DNA of 64,000 nucleotides, taken from Myxococcales bacterium (GTDB taxonomy: Bacteria; Myxococcota_A; Polyangia; Palsa-1104; JAEUJZ01). Positions 10,201 to 18,649 of the stretch are shown here, one piece after another (the stretch's first letter is position 1; each line of letters starts with the position of its first letter). The notes under the pieces are model-generated. The model had not been told where the DNA came from, did no database searches, and worked only from the letters and a program-made list of their open reading frames with translations. The stretch covers positions 62,001 through 126,000 of the forward strand of contig JAEUJZ010000013.1 of NCBI GenBank assembly GCA_016794505.1, in the 5' to 3' direction. The translations under genes and the position numbers were made by a program.

Positions 10201-13200
10201 CTGGGGCCTATCGCCTGCGCTACGAGACCGTCGATGAGTTCGGTGAAAAGGTCGAAGCATGGAAAGACTTTGTCGTCGGAGGCAGCGGACGCACCAACAG
10301 CCCCGCCCTGCCCTTCCTGGTGCGCTTTGCCACCTCGCAAGTGCAGGTTGGGCAGACAGCCAAGCTGCTGATCGCTTCCGGTTTTTCTGATCAGGCGCTG
10401 AACCTGGAGATCTTCCGCAGCGGTCAGCTCGTCGAGCGGCGCCTGCTGTCCGGCACCACGCTGATCGACTATCCGGTGCGCGAAGACGACCGCGGTGGCT
10501 TGGCGTTCGTCGTGTGGATGGTGCGCGACCACCAATATCTGTCGCAGCAGCTTCCGCTGTCCGTGCCCTGGGACAACAAACAGCTTCAGCTGGAATTCGC
10601 GACGTTCCGCGACAAGCTGCGTCCTGGCCAACGCGAGTCGTGGCGCATCAAGGTCAAGGGCCCTGACGGTGCGGTCGTCGGTCGCGGCGTCGCCGAGCTT
10701 CTGGCCTATATGTACGACCGCAGCTTGGATCTGTTTTCGCCCCACAGCCCGCCGAGTCCGCTGTCGCTGTTCCCGTATCGTGGCAACGCCACGTGGTCGC
10801 GGGCCACGCTCGGCAGCGGCTCCGCGCAGTGGCTCGTCAATGACTACTACGTGCCGGGGCATCCCAGCGCCAAGCTCACCGAGTCCTCGCTGAAGTTCTT
10901 TGATAACTACGCGATTGGTGGGCCCGGCAGAGACGGGCATGGTGGTGGACCGTTTGGCGGCATGGCCATGCGCACGGCGATGCCGATGATGGCTCCGGGT
11001 GCGCCGCCGCCGCCGCCTGCACAGGCCGCACCGCGACCTGCGGCACCAGCTGCTGCCCGCGCTCGCCTAGAACGCGCCGATACTCTCACGGAAACGTCGA
11101 ACCAGCCTGACGCAGAAGACGAAGTCAAACGCGACCCGGCCAAGCCTGCCGATGGCGAGACTCCGCAGATTCGCAGCAACTTCGCCGAGACGGCGTTCTT
11201 TTTGCCGTCGCTGATCACCGACAAGGACGGCAGCGCGGTGCTGGAATTCCAGGTTCCCGATTCGGTCACGGCCTGGAATGTGTGGGTCCATGCGATGACC
11301 AAAGATCTGCGCTCGGCATCGCTGCGCAAGGATGCGCGCACCGTGAAAGAGCTGATGGTGCGGCCGTACCTTCCGCGCTTTTTCCGCGAGGGCGACAGCG
11401 CCGATCTAAAGGTCATGGTGAACAACGCAAGCGATCACGCGCTGCACGGATCGCTGAAGCTTGAGATCGTCGATCCCGACAGCAAAGAGGCGCGACATGC
11501 GCTGTTCCAAGTGGCGCAGACCGAGCACAGCTTCCAGGTCGAAGCCGGCAAGAGCACGACGCTGCACTTCCCACTTTCGGCGCCGCGTCGCGTCGGTGAG
11601 TACGCATTCCAAGTGGTCGCGCGAGCCGGTGATTTGAGCGATGGCGAGCTGCGGCCTCTGCCGGTTCTGCCGAGCCGCATGCACCTGACCGAGTCGCGCT
11701 TTGTGACGCTGCGCGACAAGGATCAGCGCAGCATGAGCTTTCCTGACTTGGCCAAGAACGACGATCCGACACGCATCCACGATCAGCTTGTCGTCACGCT
11801 GGACAATCAGCTGTTCTTTACCGTGCTCAAGGCGCTGCCGTATCTGGTCACGTTCCCGTATGAGTGCGTCGAGCAGACCGCCAACCGCTTCCTGTCGACG
11901 GGCATCGTATCGTCGCTGTACCGGCAGTACCCAGCGGTCGCGCGCATGGCGGAAGAGTTTGCCAAGCGCAGCACGCGGCTTGAGCGCTTCGATGGCCCCG
12001 ATGCCAACCGCCCCAGCTACAAGATGACGCTGGAAGAGTCGCCGTGGCTGCAGCAGGCCCAAGGTGGCGCCAAGCTTCCCGATGGCTTCGATGCCCGCTT
12101 GATCAATGTGCTCGATGCCAACATCGCGAAAGCCCAGCGCGACAGCGCCCTTGCCAAGCTGCGCAAGATGCAGACCAGCCTCGGCGGATTCCCCTGGTTC
12201 CCAGGTGGCCCACCGTCGCCGTACATGACGCTGTACCTGATGCACGGCTTTAGCAAAGCGATCGAGTTTCAAGTCGATGTACCCAAGGATCTGGTGCAGC
12301 GCGGCTGGCAGTACTTGGCGCGTCACTTCCGCGAGGACTACCGCGAGTGCATGCGCAAAAACGAGTGCGGGCCTGAGTTTCTGACCTTCCTCAACTATGT
12401 CGCCAGCGCCTATCCCGATGCGTCGTGGACTGGTGATGCGCTGACACCCGAGGATCGCAAGGACATCCTGGCCTATACGTTCAAGCGCTGGAAGGATCTG
12501 TCGCCGCTCAGCAAGGGCCAGCTTGCGCTGACACTCAAGCGCATGGGCCGCGCACAGGACGCAAAGCTGGTCTGGGACAGCGTGATGGACTCGGCCAAGA
12601 CGGCCCCCGATCAGGGCACGTTCTGGGCCGCCGAAGATCGCTCGTGGCTGTGGTACCGCGACACCATCGAGTCACACGCCTTTGCCCTGCGCACGCTGAT
12701 GGAGATCGATCCGGCGAACAGCAAGAAAGACGGACTTGTGCTGTGGCTGCTTTTGAACAAGAAGCTCAGCCAGTGGAAGTCGACGCGCGCCACCGCGGAA
12801 GTGATCTATTCGCTGGTGCATTACCTGCGGCGTGAAGGCGCGCTGGGCATCCGCGAAGAGGCCACGGTGCAGATCGGCAGCGGCCAAGGTGCAGACGGGC
12901 TGCGCGAGCACTTTGTGTTCGAGCCCGACACGTATGTCGGCAAGACGCAGATCATCGTGCCCGGAGCCCGCCTAGCGCAGAGCCCCGCTTCGCTTTCGAG
13001 CGTGCAGGTCAAGAAAGAGACCAAGGGCTACATGTTCGCTTCAGCGACGTGGCATTACTCGACGGATCGCTTGCCCAGCGAAGGACGCGGCGACTTCTTC
13101 AGCGTGACGCGCACGTATTACAAGCGGCAGAACAACGGCAAAGAGTTCGTGCTTTCGCCCCTTGCGGAAGGCGCCGTGCTGCAAGCCGGCGACGAAGTGG

Positions 13201-13514
13201 AAGTGCATCTGTCCATGCGTAGCAAGCACGAAGCGGAATACGTCCACCTGCGCGATCCGCGCGCTGCTGGGCTTGAGCCCGAGGCCGCCGTGTCGCGCTA
13301 CAAGTGGGATCTGGGCTTGGTCTATTACGAAGAGGTGCGCGACAGCGGCATGAACTTCTTCTTCGAGCGTCTTCCCGTCGGAGAATACACGTTCAAGTAT
13401 CGCCTGCGAGCCAACATGGCCGGCACCTTCCGCGTTGGACCCGCCACCGTGCAGTCGATGTACGCGCCCGAGTTCAACGCCTTTTCCGCTGGCCACATCG
13501 TGCGCATCAAGTAA
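7248..13514 (+). CDS. Bacterial alpha-2-macroglobulin, lipoprotein with CxEQ thioester
   Basis: A 2088-residue periplasmic lipoprotein of the alpha-2-macroglobulin family, which traps foreign proteases through a bait region and a reactive thioester. A lipobox (LGGC, Cys39) ends the signal; starting at Met18 would give a more usual 21-residue signal, so the start is uncertain. An N-terminal helical region (about 50-420) is followed by macroglobulin-like beta domains. The macroglobulin core region starts near residue 1310 (NFAETAFFLPSL). The thioester motif is ECVEQ with Cys1540 and Gln1543. A Gly/Met/Pro-rich disordered stretch at about 1225-1300 lies just before the macroglobulin core and could include the bait. 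Unlike E. coli yfhM, no penicillin-binding protein 1C gene is adjacent. It is flanked by a divergent phosphatase and a convergent dioxygenase gene. Confidence 0.92.
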   Translation: MLLRKSAAPSWGIASFQMLFTRILLLTGLGAGLTMLGGCPRHDATAPSRSATDGLTASAQAAPQPKTVSPLQRKNMPRSKDWKRVDTLIEEQKFEEARALCVTIRAAAQKQGNSEEWTEALIKEVQLQIGLHGHETAVRLLRSESWPQDSLSQITLELYYAYSLMNYLRAYSWEIAKRERVETKGPIDLKSWTRDQIFGEAQRAYARVFQRRAELTATPLATLTEYLQPGSYPAHVRGTLRDAVSYLAAELLADSSHWKPVESNELFRLDFARLLEGSLEAETNRIDDDSKHPLLRAIAVLDDLERTHASLGESRREATLEARLERLRILHRHFTDRRDRSRIVAHLSKLLPGYRSVVWWAMGKALESELVREGTGDLKKAYALAKEGQSAYPDSVPGNICAQQMAAISAPDFNMDGMQSDALGKRSLRVRHKNLDQLYFRVYAANLQERIESSQDYNLLYTTHELNKLVRGKQPVASWVEKLPATPDFQMHSTYVTPPIKQHGWHIIVVSKQPDFAAQGNRVFGLNFIATDLVLVSRVIDKTLEVTAVSGSTGKPLSGAQVHLYEQNYGGKHRRIDSEKTDAQGVARLSGTDGKSAFVLAQYGEHWALDVQTHYFGRRYRESAEKASLVYTDRSIYRPDQKLFFKIVAYSGKREAARMEVEKGAKLNVVLLDGNNQEVAKTDLVSNEFGSAAGEFTIPSGRLLGSWRVEVRGAYSGQAMVRVEEYKRPTFEVALKDPSEALRLGKPATLTGEARYFFGMPVTAGKVAYRVSREPVYPWWWGFFGFPTQSGSQTVANGTVELDASGTFKISFTPAADERLAQDKNAKDISYRYLVKADLTDEGGETRSASRGFRLGFRSIEAAIDVEGGFVREGASDASRVTIRRSSLDGVPRSGDGSYRLLALASDGPLVMPADIPLLGRGEDQDESTPTSHPTPGDRLRPRWSPGYSEDGALARMRDGNEQQRGKLHHNEKGEAQIKLPQLAAGAYRLRYETVDEFGEKVEAWKDFVVGGSGRTNSPALPFLVRFATSQVQVGQTAKLLIASGFSDQALNLEIFRSGQLVERRLLSGTTLIDYPVREDDRGGLAFVVWMVRDHQYLSQQLPLSVPWDNKQLQLEFATFRDKLRPGQRESWRIKVKGPDGAVVGRGVAELLAYMYDRSLDLFSPHSPPSPLSLFPYRGNATWSRATLGSGSAQWLVNDYYVPGHPSAKLTESSLKFFDNYAIGGPGRDGHGGGPFGGMAMRTAMPMMAPGAPPPPPAQAAPRPAAPAAARARLERADTLTETSNQPDAEDEVKRDPAKPADGETPQIRSNFAETAFFLPSLITDKDGSAVLEFQVPDSVTAWNVWVHAMTKDLRSASLRKDARTVKELMVRPYLPRFFREGDSADLKVMVNNASDHALHGSLKLEIVDPDSKEARHALFQVAQTEHSFQVEAGKSTTLHFPLSAPRRVGEYAFQVVARAGDLSDGELRPLPVLPSRMHLTESRFVTLRDKDQRSMSFPDLAKNDDPTRIHDQLVVTLDNQLFFTVLKALPYLVTFPYECVEQTANRFLSTGIVSSLYRQYPAVARMAEEFAKRSTRLERFDGPDANRPSYKMTLEESPWLQQAQGGAKLPDGFDARLINVLDANIAKAQRDSALAKLRKMQTSLGGFPWFPGGPPSPYMTLYLMHGFSKAIEFQVDVPKDLVQRGWQYLARHFREDYRECMRKNECGPEFLTFLNYVASAYPDASWTGDALTPEDRKDILAYTFKRWKDLSPLSKGQLALTLKRMGRAQDAKLVWDSVMDSAKTAPDQGTFWAAEDRSWLWYRDTIESHAFALRTLMEIDPANSKKDGLVLWLLLNKKLSQWKSTRATAEVIYSLVHYLRREGALGIREEATVQIGSGQGADGLREHFVFEPDTYVGKTQIIVPGARLAQSPASLSSVQVKKETKGYMFASATWHYSTDRLPSEGRGDFFSVTRTYYKRQNNGKEFVLSPLAEGAVLQAGDEVEVHLSMRSKHEAEYVHLRDPRAAGLEPEAAVSRYKWDLGLVYYEEVRDSGMNFFFERLPVGEYTFKYRLRANMAGTFRVGPATVQSMYAPEFNAFSAGHIVRIK

Positions 13515-13541
13515 GCCTGCTGCGAAAACGCGGTGCGCGCT

Positions 13542-14651
13542 TTAGACCATAGGTCTCGTCGCGACACGGCGTTTTCGATCGCGGATTCGCCCCGCCAAAA
13601 GCGCCCCCAGAAGCCGCACGGATTCCTGCAAAAGGGACGGCAGCGCCGCCAAGGACGGACGCTGCGGCACCGACAGCCACAGCCGCAGCAGGTGACGCTT
13701 GCTGTCTGCGGCGTCGACATAGGCGCCCCGCGCGTGCAGCAGCGTGTGGTTGCTGAGCAGCTGAATGTCACCGGGCGCGAAGTCCATTTCAAGATACAGA
13801 TCAGGACGCGACGCAATCGCGTCGTACCGATCGAAAAGCTCGCGTTCTTGCGCAGTCAGCGACGGAGCCTCGGGATGACGCTCGGCCGTGCGGAAGTAGT
13901 CCGCGTGATAGAACGTGCGCAGCACACCCTGGCTGTACCGACAGGGAGCGATGGGAAAAAAATTCAAGCCACCATCGCCGCGCGTATCGAGAAGTACCGG
14001 TTCAAACAAGCGCCGCGCCAGATCGGGACGCTGCTGAAACAGCTCGTTCCAGACCGTGACTGAGCTGACAAAGCGACTGCGTCCTCCCGACTGCGCCGGC
14101 CGCAGGCACAGCAAGCCCACCACATCCGCGGCATCGCAGTGATAGGACAGCTGCGCCGTCGTTCGATAGCCGCGCACCGTCGGATCGTCATACGAAAGCC
14201 CCTCGTCGCGTACGTGACCAAGCAGCTCTTCAAAGCGGTTCTGCGCGCCGGGAACCCCCAGGTGCAAGCCCAGGCAAAAGAAGACGCGCTCGCAGTCGGC
14301 AAGCGACCAGCGCGTCACGGGCAGACCGCGGATCACCTGAACCCCCAGACCCTGCTGGACGTTGCGCAGCCATTGCAAAAGCGAAGCCTTAAGCGTCGGC
14401 AGCGGGAAGTCTTGCGCCGAAAGCGCCGACAGCGGCTTGCCCGTCGCGCGAGCCAGCGCCAACGCGGCTTCGATTTCCTCGATCTGAGTGGCAGAGAGCG
14501 TCGCCACCCACTGCGCTTCGCGTCCACCGCCGCGCAGGTCTTCCCCGCGCCAAGCGGCCAGCGACTGAATCGGCCGCTGCGGCATACCCAGGTGGGGACG
14601 AATGAAATAGTGCAGGCTCTGCTCGGTGACCGAGCGATACGCGCGCAGCAT
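13542..14651 (-). CDS. TauD/TfdA-type Fe(II)/2-oxoglutarate-dependent dioxygenase
   Basis: A 369-residue cytoplasmic enzyme of the TauD/TfdA dioxygenase superfamily, which hydroxylates small substrates using Fe(II) and 2-oxoglutarate. The facial triad is visible as His171-x-Asp173 (SYHCD) and a distal His at 302 or 306 (NHTLLHARG); Arg323 in LLRLW is the likely 2-oxoglutarate ligand. The Pro/Cys-rich upstream extension in frame is discarded because ATG 14651 has GGAG 8 bases upstream and the family fold begins soon after. It lies about 70 bases downstream of the PhnD-like gene on the same strand and may close the long Mla-TPR-binding-protein transcript. Members act on taurine, carnitine precursors, betaine or natural-product intermediates, so the substrate is not predictable. 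Confidence 0.85.
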   Translation of the reverse strand: MLRAYRSVTEQSLHYFIRPHLGMPQRPIQSLAAWRGEDLRGGGREAQWVATLSATQIEEIEAALALARATGKPLSALSAQDFPLPTLKASLLQWLRNVQQGLGVQVIRGLPVTRWSLADCERVFFCLGLHLGVPGAQNRFEELLGHVRDEGLSYDDPTVRGYRTTAQLSYHCDAADVVGLLCLRPAQSGGRSRFVSSVTVWNELFQQRPDLARRLFEPVLLDTRGDGGLNFFPIAPCRYSQGVLRTFYHADYFRTAERHPEAPSLTAQERELFDRYDAIASRPDLYLEMDFAPGDIQLLSNHTLLHARGAYVDAADSKRHLLRLWLSVPQRPSLAALPSLLQESVRLLGALLAGRIRDRKRRVATRPMV

Positions 14652-14721
14652 GGATCTCCTCGACGGGACTAGGACGCAGGGAAGGGGTCTGCAGGGCACT
14701 GCAGATCGGGCGTGCAGCTCG

Positions 14722-15699
14722 CTAGGGCAGATCGATGGGCGGCGCCAAGAGAGACCGGACCGGCGGCAGCAGAACCGGCGTCTCGGTCGTCGCAACCATG
14801 CCGCTGTGAACCTGCGTGTTCGATCGCGAAGGCTCGGCCAGAATCAAGCTGCGGTCTGGGCGCCCCCGCAGACGCACACGCAGCTGACGATAGGGTTCTC
14901 CGACGGACGCGCTGGTGCGCCAGCCATCCAGAATGCCCGTGGTGTTGAAGTTGCTCAGCGCCTTGCGAACGCCGGCTGCGATGTCGGCTGTGACCTTGCT
15001 AGACACCTGAACCAGCGCGGGATTGGGAATGCGTCCTGCTTCCCCGGCGTCGTACACGCGGCGCAGCGACTTGCCCTGCACAGCAGGCTCGGGCGCGAAC
15101 ACGCAGTCAGCGCGCCGCAGGACAACGTCGCTCACCGCGGCGCTGATATCGGGCGCTGGGCTGCCCATGCCAAAAAACTGCGCGACTCTCAGCTCGCCAT
15201 AGAGCAGCACGTTGTTGATGTACGTCGCTTCTTTGGTCCCCGCGGGTGACACCCACGCCAAGCGCTTGCTGTTCAGATCCAGGATGCTGTTGCCGGGCAG
15301 GTGCGTGTGCAAACCCCAGCGCAGATACGGTTCACCGCCGGCTGTTGCCACCGCCAACACGTTGTAGCTGCTGCCGCGCTCGGCCAGATAAAACGCGTCG
15401 AGCACGGCCAGATCGACCTGCCCTTTTTTGATCGCCGCATCCAAGTCGGTCGCCCGCGCGAACACCTTGGGCTGCGCCGAAATGCCGGCACTTTGTAGCT
15501 GTCGCGCTAGCTTGTCGACAAACGCAAAGCGCGCATCGGCCGACGGCAGCGGAGCCAGCGGAGCATACAGCGCCAAGATCAGCGGCGCCCCTGCATCCTG
15601 TGCCTGCCCGGTACCGGGCGAAAGAAGCGCAAGTGCAGTCGCGCCGGCCAGGGCCAGCCCACGCAGTGAACGGGAAGGATTCGAGTTCTGTGTGCGCAT
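14722..15699 (-). CDS. PhnD-like periplasmic substrate-binding protein
   Basis: A 325-residue secreted protein with a Sec signal (about 1-34, ending in GQAQ) and a type II periplasmic-binding fold of the phosphate/phosphonate (PhnD, PF12974-like) group. Supporting segments are KKGQVDLAVLDAFYLAERG near 90 and SDVVLRRADCVFAPEPAV near 190, matching the ligand-cleft 'VDV..L....YL' and 'G.aD.a' pattern of PhnD-like proteins. A GGAGG lies 9 bases upstream of ATG 15699. No ABC permease or ATPase of the phosphonate type is nearby. The gene follows the TPR gene by only 18 bases, so it is probably cotranscribed with the Mla-type transporter. It may serve as a sensor or accessory binding protein rather than part of a classical importer. 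Confidence 0.75.
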   Translation of the reverse strand: MRTQNSNPSRSLRGLALAGATALALLSPGTGQAQDAGAPLILALYAPLAPLPSADARFAFVDKLARQLQSAGISAQPKVFARATDLDAAIKKGQVDLAVLDAFYLAERGSSYNVLAVATAGGEPYLRWGLHTHLPGNSILDLNSKRLAWVSPAGTKEATYINNVLLYGELRVAQFFGMGSPAPDISAAVSDVVLRRADCVFAPEPAVQGKSLRRVYDAGEAGRIPNPALVQVSSKVTADIAAGVRKALSNFNTTGILDGWRTSASVGEPYRQLRVRLRGRPDRSLILAEPSRSNTQVHSGMVATTETPVLLPPVRSLLAPPIDLP

Positions 15700-15717
15700 G
15701 TGCTTTGCCTCCCCTTC

Positions 15718-18600
15718 CTACTGCGCGGCGCCGCCAAGCAGGCGGTCTTTGGTATCGATCCACTCGCGCAGCTTCGGAGTGCGCGCCCCACGCTCAAACG
15801 CGCGTCGATACAGATCGAGCGCTTTGCGCGGCTGACCGCGACGGTCTTGCAAGATGCCCAGGTTGACCAGCGCTTCGGGCGGATTGGGTCCCAGGCGCTC
15901 TAGCGTCTTTTCTCCGACGCCGCGTCCTTCGTTCAAATCAACGATCGCCAGGTTGTGCTGCAGAATGGCGTCTTCATCGTCGCTGCGTGGCGCGGTCTTC
16001 TGCGCGGCTCGCAGCGTCGGCCCCACCTGCTTGCCGCGGCCCGTCACGTAATAGTCATAGGCCAGCGCCATGTTGGTCGAATACAAGAGCGCCCGCAGCA
16101 CACGCTGCAGCGTGGCCGCATCGGGAGCGTTGCCAGCGCGCCCCTGCAGACGCGGCAGAGTGCGCAGAAGCTGCTCGCGCTGGGTCGGCGCATTGGTGCC
16201 GCGATAGGTCACGAACACGGAAACCAGCTCGGTGCCCAGCCGGCTATACGGACTCACCAGCTCGCAGCCCGACGACGAAGCGCGACTTACAAAGTCACGC
16301 GCCGTCTTTGGTTGGTTGGCCTGCGCAGCGGCCAGAGCAGCCAGGCACAACGCCTGACCCGTCTCGCGGCTCGGCGCTTGCGATTCCAGGCGGTTGCTTT
16401 CCAGCGCTTGTTGCAGATCGGCGAGCGCGTCTTCAGCCAACTTCAGCGTCGCTGCAGTGACACCGTTCTTGCCGATCTGGTTTTCAGCGTCGGCTAGACG
16501 CAAGCGACCGCGACGCAGATGAGCCACAGCCAGATCGCGCTGTGCCGCACGCAGCGTGTCTTTGACCACGGGCGCATCGGGGATCGTGCTCAGCTCTTTG
16601 CTCGCCTGCTCTAACAAATCGACGGCGCGTTCCAGTCGATCACGCGTGTCTTTGCTTTCGCTCAAGAAGCGCACGGCGAGCTCAATCTGCGCCTCGGCTA
16701 AGCGCTGCACAAAAAGTGGACGGCGATTTCCATCGGCGCTGGGCAGACTCTCAAGCTGCTTCTTCGCCTCGCTGACCGCGCGCTCGGCGGACTCTTGCGC
16801 GGCGGCCGACTTGCCAAGCTGCTGTTGCGCACGCGAGCGCAGACGCAGAGCCACAACATCGCCGCGATTGAACGCAGGCACGAGCAGCAGCTTTTCGCTC
16901 TCGGCGGCATTGCCCTGCAGCAAGTACACCGCGGCCAGATTGCGCGTCACGCTGGGGTTGTCATCCAAGCGCTGCGCCTCTCGCAGCAGCGTCTGCGCAT
17001 TGGCCAGCGCAGCGGTGCGCGCTTCGGGTGTGATCGTCGATGTCGCCTGTTCCTTTTTTGCGCCCTTTTCACCGACGCGAGGAGCCGCTTCTTCGACACG
17101 CGAAACCTCGGCCAAGGCCAGCTGTTCCAGCGTGCGCGAAAGGCCAATACGCGCCCTCGGCAGCTTGTCATCCTGTGTGCGCGCTTCGCTGTAATAGCGT
17201 CGCGCTTTCTCAAAGCTGCCCGCGGCGTACGCGGCACTGCCCGCCAAGGCCAAGGCTGGCGCATCCGTCGACGACAGCTCGGCCAAGCGATCGGCCAAGG
17301 GCAGAAGCCCCGCCGGCACTTGTGCCGATCCGGGCAGCACCTTGGCCTGTGTCATCTGCTGCAAGCGCGCATCTAGCATGGCCGCGAGAAGCTCCGCCTC
17401 TTCGCGATTTCCGTCGCTGCGCCCGCCTTCTTGTGGCTCGTTCTTGCCCTTTATGTCACTCAGCGCTGGCTCAAGCAAGCCCACTGCGCGCTGCGTGTCT
17501 TTGAGCTGCAGATACGTACGCGCCATCGCGACGCGAACATTGACGCGCGAGCGTGCCTCTAGCGACGGATTCGCGCTGCGCATCGCCTCTTGCGCTTGCT
17601 CATACTTGCCGAGCGCGGCGCGCAGATCCGCTTCTTTGTCGCTGCTGCGATCGATCGCCGCGAGCAGCAGCAGCACGCGTGGATCACTCGGACGAAGCTG
17701 TTGGTACCGCTGCGCAAGCCGACGCGCATCATCGCGTCGCCCCAGGTTCAGGTAACACGTCGCTAAGTTGAACGCGACGGCCGGTCGACGGTCGATCTCG
17801 CTCTGATAGTTCTCATAGAGCTCAGCGCCTTCGGCCCAGCGCCGCTGCGCGATCAGAACCGTCCCCAGCATCTGACGAATTTGGTGATCCCGCGGCCGGC
17901 TGTCGTGTGCTTGCTGCAGCAGCTTGGCCGCTTCGGGAAGCTGTCCTCGCAAGTAGTACGCGGTGCCCAGGTGGTGCTGCGCCAGCGGATCCAGGCCCTT
18001 CTGATCGTCGGGGCGATAGCGGAAGTACTGCTCAAGTGCAGTGATGGCGCGGCCCGGTTCGATGCGCGAGTAGTGCTTGCCGATCTGAAACTGCGCCTCA
18101 TAGCTCTCGGCGCGCTGACGCACGACGTCTTCCAAATACGAAAGGCCGCGCTCGCGCTGGCCGCTCTCGTAAAAGCACAGGCCGAGCACGGTCTTGATCG
18201 TCAGATCACTTACCGACAGCTTCTCGGCCCGCGTCAAAAGCTCGATGGCTTTGCTGAAGTCACGCTCACGAAAGTGCAACGTCGCGCGCTTGACGAAGGC
18301 CTCGACCCGCGTCGGGTTGATCTTGATGACCTGATCGTAAAGCTCAGCGGCTCCGGCGTAGTCCCCGGCGTTGAACTCTTCTTCCGCCTTCTTGAACAGG
18401 ACATCTTCTTCCGTCTCGCTGCCGGCGCGACCTTGGGCATGCGCGACACTGGATCCTGAAAGTAGAAGCGCGGCAGGAAGAAGGCTCGGTGCCGCACACA
18501 GCGCGCCCCAAAAGATCTGTGCGCGCAGCCGTGCGAAGACTCCGGCCCGCCTGGTCGGTTTTGCAGTCGACGTCGAGATCAGACCCCGAGAGGCACACAT
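15718..18600 (-). CDS. Secreted TPR-repeat protein
   Basis: A 960-residue exported protein: a basic N-terminus and hydrophobic core with an AHA-type signal-peptidase site near residue 55, then almost continuous alpha-helical tetratricopeptide repeats. Clear TPR units start at about residue 64 (FKKAEEEFNAGDYAGAAELY) and recur to the C-terminus, the last ones near 880-950. TPR arrays are protein-protein scaffolds; a periplasmic or outer-membrane assembly role is plausible. Its position between mlaD and the PhnD-like gene suggests it works with the lipid transporter. No enzymatic motif is visible. The start at 18600 has no strong ribosome site, but the signal peptide supports it. Confidence 0.8.
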   Translation of the reverse strand: MCASRGLISTSTAKPTRRAGVFARLRAQIFWGALCAAPSLLPAALLLSGSSVAHAQGRAGSETEEDVLFKKAEEEFNAGDYAGAAELYDQVIKINPTRVEAFVKRATLHFRERDFSKAIELLTRAEKLSVSDLTIKTVLGLCFYESGQRERGLSYLEDVVRQRAESYEAQFQIGKHYSRIEPGRAITALEQYFRYRPDDQKGLDPLAQHHLGTAYYLRGQLPEAAKLLQQAHDSRPRDHQIRQMLGTVLIAQRRWAEGAELYENYQSEIDRRPAVAFNLATCYLNLGRRDDARRLAQRYQQLRPSDPRVLLLLAAIDRSSDKEADLRAALGKYEQAQEAMRSANPSLEARSRVNVRVAMARTYLQLKDTQRAVGLLEPALSDIKGKNEPQEGGRSDGNREEAELLAAMLDARLQQMTQAKVLPGSAQVPAGLLPLADRLAELSSTDAPALALAGSAAYAAGSFEKARRYYSEARTQDDKLPRARIGLSRTLEQLALAEVSRVEEAAPRVGEKGAKKEQATSTITPEARTAALANAQTLLREAQRLDDNPSVTRNLAAVYLLQGNAAESEKLLLVPAFNRGDVVALRLRSRAQQQLGKSAAAQESAERAVSEAKKQLESLPSADGNRRPLFVQRLAEAQIELAVRFLSESKDTRDRLERAVDLLEQASKELSTIPDAPVVKDTLRAAQRDLAVAHLRRGRLRLADAENQIGKNGVTAATLKLAEDALADLQQALESNRLESQAPSRETGQALCLAALAAAQANQPKTARDFVSRASSSGCELVSPYSRLGTELVSVFVTYRGTNAPTQREQLLRTLPRLQGRAGNAPDAATLQRVLRALLYSTNMALAYDYYVTGRGKQVGPTLRAAQKTAPRSDDEDAILQHNLAIVDLNEGRGVGEKTLERLGPNPPEALVNLGILQDRRGQPRKALDLYRRAFERGARTPKLREWIDTKDRLLGGAAQ

Positions 18601-18649
18601 AGGGTCATTCTATCGCGAAGCGACGGTGGGCAGGGAAGGCGATTGCAGG

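Noticed and set aside
11406..12326. 306-codon minus-strand frame opposite the alpha-2-macroglobulin thioester region
   Set aside because: Overlaps the conserved thioester domain and shows no protein-family features.
15718..18600. Reading the TPR protein as a cellulose-synthase or PilF-type subunit
   Set aside because: Only generic TPR repeats are visible and the neighbours are Mla-type transporter genes; there is no supporting motif.
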